Part shown: positions 55,823 through 64,000 of the stretch, piece by piece
Layout: the number at the start of each line of letters is the position of its first letter
Position numbering within the stretch: position 1 is the stretch's first letter
From: Arctopsyche grandis
Taxonomy: Eukaryota; Arthropoda; Insecta; Trichoptera; Hydropsychidae
Reading direction: 5' to 3'
Length of the DNA stretch: 64,000 bases
Assembly (NCBI RefSeq): GCF_051622035.1
Contig: NC_135359.1
Coordinates: 31,525,501 to 31,589,500 of the forward strand
The notes under the pieces: generated by a model
Seen by the model: only the letters and a program-made list of their open reading frames with translations
What the model was told of the DNA's origin: nothing
Database searches by the model: none
Made by a program: the position numbers and the translations under genes

Positions 55823-56690
55823 AATCACTATCAGTATCATACTCATTAAATATCAAGAAAATAAAAATAATTTTAATGGTCAAAATAAAATATTGAAATA
55901 TTGTTTTAAAAAAAAATACTACTTCCGGTTTACGAATTCTGACCAAAACCCTACCAGCTCTAAGTTAGTACATAAAGTATAGAAATATAAATTTTCAGCT
56001 TAATACGTTCAGGGGTGCGGACAGAGTAGTGGGCACAACATTTTTGACCTTTCTACGAGGAAAAAAATCCCACTTCTGGTTCATTAAATTAAGTAATTTT
56101 TTTTTTATTTTTACTTAAAACCACTATTTTTATTATACACAATAAATATCAAGAAGCTTAAAACAATTTAAAAGGTCAAAATAAAATAATGAAATATTGT
56201 TTTAAAAAAAAAAAACTACTTCCGGCTTACGAATTCTGACCAAAACCCTACCAGCTCTAAGTTAGTACATAAAGGATAGAAATATAAATTTTCAGCTTAA
56301 TACGTTCAGGGGTGTGGACAGAGTAGTGGGCACAACATTTTTGACCTTCCTACGAGAAAAAAAATCCCACTTCCGGTTCATTTAATTAAGTTTTTTTTTT
56401 TTTTAACTTAAAATCACTATTTTTATCATACACAATAAATATCAAGAAGCTTAAAATAATTTAAAAGGTCAAAATAAAACAATGAAAAAATAATGAAAAA
56501 TTGTTTAAAAAAAAAAAACTACTTCCGGCTTACGAATTCTGACCAAAACCCTACCAGCTCTAAGTTAGTACATAAAGGATAGAAATATAAATTTTCAGCT
56601 TAATACGTTTAGGGGTGTGGACAGAGTAGTGTTCACAACATTTTCGACCTTTCTAAGAGAAAAAAATCCCACTTCCGGTTTATAAAATAT
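55823..56690 (+). repeat. Tandem repeat of about 295 bp, three units
   Basis: Units begin near 55823, 56120 and 56410. Each contains ACTACTTCCGG(T/C)TTACGAATT, CCCTACCAGCTCTAAGTTAG and TTTTCAGCTTAATACGTT, and ends CCCACTTCCGGTTCAT. Confidence 0.85.
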
Positions 56691-57387
56691 AATATTTTTT
56701 TTTTATTTTCATCAAATTGATACAAGAATTATACTTGAATTTTTTTGTGACGAACACATGTTTAAGGGGTCGAAAAAAATAGTGGAAGAAAAATCGAACA
56801 AGAGTAAACTGCTACTTCCGGTTGACGGATGCTAACTAAATTTTATAATTAACTTGGTATTAAACTTAAACTTCTAGATATGAAATTTCAGTTCAATAAA
56901 CCAAAAGGTTTCTGAAAAAAACATAAAAAACTTCGATTCTCTAGAGTAAAAGTACTGCTTCCGGTTCAGATAGAAATATTTAAAAAATATGAGGTTATAA
57001 AAATTATTATTTGTATTATATTTAAAAAAAATTCAGTCCGATTCAGTTAGTGGTTTGGGAGATAATTGAATTCAAAAACATAAAAAAAGAGGACACCTAT
57101 AAGGCGAGGTACCATTTCCGGTCAACTTAAAAATTTGAAAAAAATTTACGTCGTGTCGATAAGAATTTCAGTAACCGATACTAAGTTTCAGTTCGATAGG
57201 ACTAACGGTGCTAAAAATATCCCCAAAATACACACCCACACAGACACACACACACATTTTTTCTAGATCATGAAAACGTGTTCAGTGATCGATTCTGAGT
57301 TCGAATCAGTCAAAATCTCGAGTTCGAATTTTCGCATGATCACAAAACTTCATCTATTGTTACTACGTACATAGATAAAGTAAAAAA

Positions 57388-57592
57388 GGGTGCATGGTAA
57401 ACGGTACATATGTACTCACGTACATCCTCACTTAATTTGCGCGAGCAGGATACAACAGGAACCAGAGGAACAGGCTTTTCCTCCCGTATTAATGTGCGCG
57501 CGCAGAATACGGGAGGAAAAGCCTGTTCCTCTTGTTCCTGTTGTATCTTGCTCGCGCAAATTAACTGAGTATGTACCGTTTACCATGCACCC
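57388..57592. mobile_element. Hairpin MITE, about 205 bp
   Basis: Left arm 57388-57490 and right arm 57506-57592 are inverted (GGGTGCATGGTAAACGGTAC / GTACCGTTTACCATGCACCC) with the loop AATGTGCGCGCGCAG. The left arm is longer by a small insertion. No coding. Confidence 0.8.
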
Positions 57593-57799
57593 TTTTTTTT
57601 TTGATCTTTCGATTTTCGATCTTTGCCTTCCGATATTTGGTTTTTCGTGCATTTCTAATTCGATCCCGTAAGGTGCACCGACATACTAGATATCTTTACC
57701 AACACGTGAAGTTAAAAAATACATATTTAATACTTTTATATTATTTTTACTTTTTTGTTTATTTTAGGAAAATTTGCCTGTCATAATAACCATTAATTT

Positions 57800-59690
57800 A
57801 CAACATTCCCATGATATGTCGAGAGTGCCGAAGCTCTTACTTCATTAGCTCCGTCTTCTGCCACATTTGATAGATTTCAATGCTATTTTCACAGCAAAAT
57901 GAGTGTGGCAGAAGCAATTCGAGAGCATGCTGCATTTCTTAAATAAGAATTTGGGGATGATGATAAATTAATGGTGAACGGTACATTCAACCCCAAAAGA
58001 AGGACGGTCGCCCATTGACATGAAAAGTGGAAGAAAAATCATTTAGGTGATACAACTGCTTCTGGAATGATCAAGGTAATACAATTTATTGCAATGAACA
58101 TGATACAAGGTTGTGTACATGATAAATTTTGATATTTTTTGTACAGAAAATATATGACACTATTAGCGAAGCGATGGAGAAAGTATAGGGGCTGCGAAGA
58201 TTAAATTCATTGAAGATCCATTCACCGTTTGCATTATGACTCCATTGATGGAAAGAGCTTCAAATTTACAATCAACAAAGGACATAATTTCCATCGACTC
58301 GATTTCATCATGCGATCTGCAGCAAAACACTATCACATTTGTCTTAACTGAAAGTGTGGTAGGTGCTGTGCCGTTAGCTGTCATTATTACCAAAGGGCAA
58401 ACAACTGCCGAGTATTCATCGGCATTTACTCTATTAAAATATTTCTTGGGGGACATACATAAATCCTCGGTATATTATGACCGATGATTCTAATGCCGAA
58501 CGCTCAGCTCTTAGTGGTATTTTTAAGGACTCAAAGCTAGTGTTATGTGCTTTTCATATTTCGCAAGCGGTTTGGACGTGGCTCTGGGATGCTAAATATT
58601 ACATAATTTTTTTAAAAATATACTTATTTCAAGTAGCGAACCTGAAGCCGATATAGCTTTAATTGAGCTCAATAATTCTAGAATATGCCAAAAATACTTA
58701 CAGTGGATTAAATATGTTTAAAAGTATTGGGAACGTAGAGAGAGTTGGTGCTTCGCATATCGAAATCAATTTACACGTGGCAACCAAACAAACAATTACG
58801 CCGAGATAACTGTTCGGATTTTTAAGGACATTGTATTGAATAGATGTAAAGCTTTCAATGCAGTAGACATTATAGGCTATGTTTGCGTTGAAATGAACCG
58901 ATGTGGATATGGAGGACCGATTAATGGATTTCGCACACGGTATAAATGCAGCTAAGAAGCATATTTTAAAACCTCTCACGAAAAAAAATACATATCTCAC
59001 GAAAGACAACATAGTTGAGAGTGATAATGGTTTCGTTTACATTGTCCCCAGTTTAAAAAATCCAAATCTACATAGTATACGAGGTAGATATTAGATTAGA
59101 ATTTTGTACTTGCGATATTGGATATCTAGGAAATATGTGCAAACAGCAAGCTGGAGTCATTGCTTTGTTTCACAATGTTAAAGAAAAGACTCTAGAAAAT
59201 AGATACAGTATTGCAGTATTAGCGTTAGGCGACAAGGCTAACACTAAAGAATTTTATAAACCATTAGAAAAACATCCTAATTTAGAACAGTTTTCATCTT
59301 CATCTTCGACTGACATTCAAAAGCCTTCGTCTTCATATTTCACTTCCATTCAACAGCCTTTAACTTTAAGTGTTCTTATTGAACAGCTTCCTTCCACTTC
59401 AGAATGTATTCACAATATTATTGCCCCTGTACAAGATGATCAGGAAATTTTGAATTTGACCCGAGGAGCTTGTGATAAACTAATTAAAAACTTACCAATA
59501 TATCATTGTAAACAATTTATATCTGAAATTGAAAAATGCAAAAATCCACCAGATTACATAGCAATGGTAGATTGGCTTTCAAAAAGAAAACTAGCTAAAA
59601 AGCACTACAGAGCCCCAATAAACGTTCAACCAACAGCAGTTGCCAGGAGGCGATCTAGCGTTACTACATAGAGGTAACGAAAGACCACAT
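57800..59690 (+). mobile_element. MULE transposon, transposase decayed
   Basis: In order: N-terminal part with EAIREHAAFLK and NGTFNPKRRTVAH...EKW; a likely intron (58076-58146, AAG/gtaat...ttgtacag); then KIKFIEDPFTVCIMTPLM, IDSISSCDLQ, PLAVIITKGQTTAEYSSAF, MTDDSNAERSAL and LCAFHISQAVW, which are the MULE DDE region with the C--H after the second Asp. After 59090, FCTCDIGYLGNMCKQQ is a SWIM-like finger, followed by a Ser-rich tail to 59671. Several stops and frame changes make it inactive. Relatives at 5692, 35741, 36220, 30625 and 62397-63960. Confidence 0.75.
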
Positions 59691-59939
59691 AATTTGGCTG
59701 AAAACATATCATTAAATAGACCTAACGCTGTGTGACATTAATTATTACTCAATAATCATAATCTATGTGTTTTATGCATTTTTTCTTGTTAGCCTTATTG
59801 ATTAAGCAATCTAATATATATCTTGTATATATAGACGTTTAAACAGATCACCTTTTTTTTTCAAAAATTGATACTTTTCGAAAAATTTAATCTTTTGCAT
59901 ATCTTAAATAATATTCACAACTCAAAGCATATTTTTACT
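59691..59939. other. AT-rich MULE 3' flank
   Basis: No recognised feature. Confidence 0.3.
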
Positions 59940-60185
59940 CATCCTACATAATAAATTGTATACTGGTATAAATATAATTTTTTTTTATAAATACTGTTTA
60001 TATTCTTACATTTTGGCTGCATGCGTGCCATGATGTTTCTGGTGCCCCCCCTTTCATGTCATTTCTTCTCATTGCAGTTTATTTAAATAGTTTTAAGAAA
60101 AATGATAATTAAATACACAGATCTATTATTTGGCTTGCTTGTTTTATTTATTGGATGAAATTGAGATAATTTTGGTAAACATACT
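59940..60185 (+). pseudogene. Orphan 3' UTR of a ZAD-finger gene (K)
   Basis: TTGTATACTGGTATAAATAT, TTTTGGCTGCATGCGTGCC, TTTCTGGTGCCCCCC and ATTATTTGGCTTGCTTG match the family 3' UTR, but the sequence to the left is MULE, not fingers. It marks a further gene copy lost to transposon insertion or deletion. Confidence 0.8.
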
Positions 60186-60187
60186 TC

Positions 60188-61005
60188 ATCATAAGCTCAT
60201 ACCGTAAGCTCCAGTGGAAGTGTGCTTCATGCAAGACGGGCCTTATTCCAGCCCCTTCCGGAAGTGACCCAACGTCCAGCTCCCTGTTGATCTTCTGTTG
60301 GCTGAAATAAGAGGCGTCAAGATGGACTTGGCCCCTCTCAGATCAATGTCAGATGACATCAAATCCCTGAAGTCTGATGTTTCTAATTCGAAGAACTCTT
60401 GGGAGATGGCGCATTCCTTAATAAATGATTTTACACAAGATACATAAACTAGAGTCTAGGTTAGCTACTCTAGAAAAGGCAAACCTTGAGACAGCAACTA
60501 TTCAAAACAAGATTAATCACCTTGAACAGAAAAGAAATGAGAAGAAGCAATGGTCAAGAAGAAATAATGAAATCAAAGGGGTGCCACACTCTAAAAGCGA
60601 AAATCTGATTGACACCATTGTTAAATTGAGCAATAAAATGAATTATCCCATAACCCCTAGTCAAATCAACTTTGTTGCGAGGGTTCCTTCCCGTAGTAAT
60701 AATAATTCTAAACCGATTGTGGCCTCTTTTCATGATTATCATCTTAAAGAAGAATTTATGCTAGCAGCGCGGCGTTTAGTCACTGTCATTAAAGGATCTC
60801 GGTTATTCCGATGATAAACGGATTTTTGTAAATGACCACCCGACCGTTTCTAACAAAATGCTGCTGACCAACGTGAAGTCCCTGACTAAGGAAAAAGGTT
60901 TTTTGTATGTATGGGTGAAACACTCGAAAATCCTATTACGAAATAACGATACCTCAGCGATCACAGCTATCTACTCAGAACGAGTTTTAAAGAGTATTCA
61001 GTGAA
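60188..61005 (+). mobile_element. CR1-like LINE ORF1, decayed
   Basis: Starts YRKLQWKCASCKTG (PHD-like zinc segment), then after frame breaks a coiled coil (ESRLATLEKANLETATIQN), RRNNEIKGVPHSKSENLID, FVARVPSR and PIVASFHDYHLKEEFMLAAR, then another frame with RIFVNDHPTVSNKMLLTNVK and FLYVWVKHSKILLR. This is the FP25K-like domain of CR1/Zenon-type ORF1 proteins, which bind RNA. No RT follows. Confidence 0.7.
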
Positions 61006-61885
61006 GTACTCAATTCGTTTTTCTATTGGATGTGGCTATTTGTACATAGTACATAAGAAGATTATAAGACTATTCAAAAAAATGTTGTATTCGCAGACAC
61101 CCGAAGAGTATGATGTAAATAAAACTATTTTTTTGAAGGAAACAAGAATGGTGGAGATTTTTTTCAAAAATAAAAAAGTTTCTCTTGTAGAATATTTTAG
61201 TAAAAATTGGGATTCGTGCAGGGAAATGTGGGTACATTGTTTTCGAAAGTATCTCCCAATGATGGGTGATTCTACAGCAAATGGAATTGAAAGGTCCTTT
61301 TGGACGCTCAAAAGCCACATTAAAACCAAGCTCCGTTCCGTCTATTGGAATTTGTATTATTGAACTTCTTAACTATATCAAACTAAGAATTAAAAATTCA
61401 AATGCAATGATGGCACAAAAAATTTATCGAATAATGGATCCAGTTCCTGAAACAAGGCAATTACTATGTAGATGTTGCATCACACAAATTAACAGCAGGA
61501 GGTATGCAATTATATCACAGATCTTTAAAATTACTTTTAATTTATAAAGCAAACATGTCAATAAAGGAAAATGGCAAAGTCAGGGAAAATTTCAAAGATG
61601 GTAGCAGTAAAAAATATTATACGTCTCCAGAAAATTGCACATGCAGTTTTTGGAAATCATACATTGTTCCTTGTCGCCATATTTTATTTGTGCGGGAGGA
61701 ACGAAAAATCGACGCATTTCCAGAGGAATGTTTTCATCAAAGATACAAAAATCAAGATATTGAAGTCGAATCACGAATTGATTCGAATTTCTCAGTAGTG
61801 ATAGTGAAAATCAGAAACCTTTTAAGGACAATGAAAAATTTAATATGGCATTCTATGCCATAAAAAATTTAGCCGACCTTAGCTC
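61006..61885 (+). mobile_element. ZSWIM-type MULE transposase fragment
   Basis: Reads MVEIFFKNKKVSLVEYFSKN, then YLPMMGDSTANGIERSFWTL (late MULE catalytic region with an acidic residue), then, after a frame change, CTCSFWKSYIVPCRHILF, a clear SWIM zinc finger (CxC...CxH). No N-terminal half. A different lineage from the 57.8-kb MULE. Confidence 0.6.
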
Positions 61886-61975
61886 ACATCACGGTACGCC
61901 GTCATTCTTAAATTATATAGGAATTTTAGGATCCATTCAAGATTTTTAAGTCCACACTGACTTAGTATGGTCAGA

Positions 61976-62395
61976 TCATCGCCCGCTTTTTGTTATAATT
62001 GCTTCGAAATGGTCTGTCCATTCGAGGGCGATGACGCTGCAAGCAGGATGGTGGGTCGTCCGGTGGTGATGGCGATGTGATGCTGCCTGATTTGTAGGCG
62101 CCGCTCGTCCGAGCCTCGGTCGACTGTCGGTTGGTGGGGTGGCTGGGGCGGCAGGGGCATCGATATGTTTGATGAGGGTACTCCGAGCTGGACCGTGGGT
62201 CGTTGTGGCTCGAGGAGGTGTTGTGGCAACTGCCGCCCGTCTCGGCGTGACGACGCTTGTAGGGACGGACGGGGCCTTGATGATGATGATGGTGCTGAGG
62301 TGGTGTGTGTCTTGTGATGAATGTTGTAGTGCTAGATTGTGCATGACTCCGTCTCCAGCTTTCAAGATCGCCACCTCACTAGCTCACTCGGTGTC
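61976..62395 (-). mobile_element. Fragment of TRIM-like interior
   Basis: Minus strand resembles the interior of 16705-17796: His run, TTPPRATTTH, IDAPAAPATPPTDS and RTTH-PA. Neither LTR is attached. Old fragment. Confidence 0.65.
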
Positions 62396-62396
62396 G

Positions 62397-63963
62397 GGTC
62401 GATAGCTCACACACACACTAACAGACATTTGTTTACGTTTTCACATTTGACGTTTGACGTGTGTGTACTCTATACTGCGACATATATAATCCATTAATGA
62501 GTCTGTAGGCGGGGTAGGTATGTGTTGACCGTATCCCAGCCTAACGAAACACTGTTATGCTTGTTTTAATAAAGTTTTATTGTTTGCCTAATTATTGTAC
62601 AAAGGTATTATATTTGGGCAAAAGTATGTCGTTCAGCGGTCTCTGGATATGGTAGTGTCGCTGGCTCGGCATTCGTTTATGTTCAGAAGGTCTCTGGATG
62701 CGGCAGTGTGTTGTTGGCTCGTCGTTCGGCTATGTTCAGAAGGTCTCTGGATGCGGCAGTGTGTTGCTGGCTCGTTCGGCTATGTTCGGAAGGTCTCTGG
62801 ATACGGCAGTGTGTTGCTGGCTCGTTCGTCTGGTTGATCTTCCAAGTCCGCGTAGTGTAGTGGTGGCGAGTCAGGAGCTGGATGTCGACTGGTCTGCTGC
62901 TGTGTGTCGACGCTTGCTGCTGTGGGTCGACTGGCGTTTTTTGGGTTGTACCTCCTTTTATAGTGTTTCTGGTATCGCCTGACCCATGGTGGTGGTTGTT
63001 GATGCGTAAGCGAGGAATGTGCTTTTGTCGAGGGGTAGAATTTTCTGGAATGATTGGCGCCGTTCCGCTCGATGTAGTTTAATGGTTGTGGTGTGCTTCG
63101 ACCGTTTTGGTTCCGCTTGAGTTTAGTATAATGGCTGCAGGTGTGCTTCGACTGGTTTTGTTCCGCTCGAGTGTGAGGGGTGGAACTTTCTCGAAGGTTT
63201 TGGCACGGTTCCGCTTGAGTTTAGTATAATGGCTGCAGGTGTGCTTCGACTGGTTTTGGGAATGTATTCTGCGTCGCAGTAAATGTTTTGATGAATGTGA
63301 CGAGATTCCCACAAGTCAGTGTACACTTTCCTTCGAAGCCGTTGATATAGCTGAACACAATCTAACACCTACTACCCCTCCTCTATCATGTCCAACTTTT
63401 CTAAAGAATACAAATATAACCCCGTGGGTTCCACATCAGATGACGGTTTATCCATAAAGATTTTTGCTGGGATGGATTTCATTGTATGCTGGTCTAACAA
63501 ATTCAAGGTGGATCGTTTCCAAGTCGATAATCATTCCCATGATTGGGTTCCACTGATTTCAATGCTATTTTCATAGTATGGTGGATGTGGTGGAGGCAGT
63601 TCAACAGCATGTTGCATTTTATATGAAAGAGGTGGAAAAATGACTAGTATGATCAAGGTAATGAATATTATGACAATGAACATTTTATAAAGCTATGTAC
63701 ATAATAAATTTAAAATTCTTTTCTTACAGAAAATATACACATGCGACTATTCAATGTATAGGAAGAATAAGAGGCGCCAAAATTAAATTTATAGAAAATT
63801 TCTTTACTGTAATAATCACGACTCCGCTAATGAAGAGAGACCAAACCATAATAACATTATATTTATTGACTCAACGTCATCCTGTGATTTGCAACAACAC
63901 ACTATAACTTTTGTTCTGACAGAAAGTATATCCAGTGCTGTTCCATTAGCAGTTATCACTACT
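62397..63963 (+). mobile_element. MULE transposon N-terminal part, split by a solo LTR
   Basis: 62397-62503 and 63318-63963 together match the 5' part of the MULE family (ACTAACAGACATTTG, TCGAAGCCGTTGATATAGCT). Coding begins near 63389 (MSNFSKEYKYNP) and is decayed. A 71-nt intron at 63659-63729 is in the same place and of the same length as that in the 57.8-kb copy. Then KIKFIENFFTVIITTPLMKR follows. The right side is cut by the LTR at the window edge. Confidence 0.7.
62504..63313. mobile_element. Solo LTR, 810 bp, unassigned family
   Basis: From TGTAGGCGGGG to GATTCCCACA with the 4-bp duplication AGTC (62500-62503, 63314-63317). The unoccupied sequence is seen at 30730. It contains AATAAAGTTTTATTG, a tandem of about 60 bp (GGTCTCTGGATGCGGCAGTG) at 62640-62825 and a second tandem at 63080-63260. 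Confidence 0.8.
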
Positions 63964-64000
63964 ATGGCGGCTCGCTATACGACATGGTCGAGTTTGATTG
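63964..64000 (+). mobile_element. Start of another TRIM-like LTR, cut by window end
   Basis: GGCGGCTCGCTATACGACAT and GGTCGAGTTT match the first bases of the LTR at 16705. It interrupts the MULE coding region. Confidence 0.7.

Larger units (their letters stand above)
55564..57662. mobile_element. 2.1-kb element with about 70-bp inverted ends and internal tandem repeats
   Basis: CGAATTAGAAATGCACGAAA...ATCGGAAGGCAAAGATCG at the left recurs inverted at 57597-57662. Inside: a tandem array of about 295-bp units (55823-56690), further decayed units to about 57240, TACGTACATAGATAAAG near 57365, and a hairpin MITE at 57388-57592. Superfamily unknown; no coding frame. A single-unit relative lies inverted at 4655-5645. 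Confidence 0.6.

Noticed and set aside
62595-62982. Frames with repeated Leu-Trp-rich segments at 62.6-63.0 kb
   Set aside because: They come from tandem repeats inside a solo LTR.

Overview
The window is eukaryotic nuclear DNA, most likely from a holometabolous insect (order not decided). The evidence is short spliceosomal introns, a cluster of ZAD-type C2H2 zinc-finger genes (a family specific to arthropods and best known in insects), AT-rich spacers with TATATG-type runs, and a dense insect-style load of mobile DNA: Helitron-like ends, piggyBac, Tc1, hAT, MULE, Harbinger, LINEs of the R1 and CR1/Jockey kind, BEL/Pao and other LTR remains. There are no operons, ribosomal RNA genes or CRISPR arrays.

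The host content is one expanding ZAD-zinc-finger cluster. Two small tandem paralogues lie at the left (A, 1-1060; B, 2963-4016). A second, faster-moving subfamily follows: C (11236-13411, minus), D (18327-20518), E (broken chimaera, 23430-24101 plus 28308-29240), F (32243-34023, minus), a 3'-end fragment G (37850-38262, minus), H (38312-40114), I (45702-46792), J (51615-52458) and an orphan 3' UTR (59940-60185). Intact members share a two-exon plan. Exon 1 gives the first half of the ZAD with its first CxxC; a short phase-0 intron follows; exon 2 gives the second CxxC, an acidic linker, one degenerate finger and then 4 to 20 C2H2 fingers. These proteins are expected to be nuclear DNA binders that dimerise through the ZAD. 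Fingers change by gain and loss of an 84-nt finger or 168-nt two-finger unit.

Between the genes almost everything is transposon-derived, often nested. 1-11 kb: LINE scrap, Helitron-like end, perfect hairpin MITE, TA arrays inside hairpins, an LTR, and a decayed Ginger/KRBA2-like integrase. 13.6-18.3 kb: internally deleted piggyBac, a foldback element, and a foldback/hAT-like element holding an LTR that itself holds a miniature LTR element. 24.1-28.3 kb: a young BEL/Pao-like element inside gene E. 34-37.7 kb: hAT MITE, MULE scraps, Helitron-like element. 40.4-42.1 kb: Tc1 element in the 3' flank of gene H. 42-50 kb: two paralogous LINE-containing segments with later insertions, and Helitron and Harbinger scraps. 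50-57.7 kb: foldback arrays, a hAT holding a piggyBac-like MITE, and a 2.1-kb element with tandem repeats. 57.8-64 kb: MULE transposase copies with a shared intron, a CR1-like ORF1, a ZSWIM-type MULE, and LTR pieces.

The main story is co-expansion of ZAD-zinc-finger genes and repeats. A foldback repeat built of GACCAG/TTTTC blocks lies in the 5' flanks of several paralogues, antisense finger DNA has entered two promoters, and a LINE ORF1 has fused in frame to one finger gene. All exon joins and identities come from reading the sequence; no search or expression data were available.
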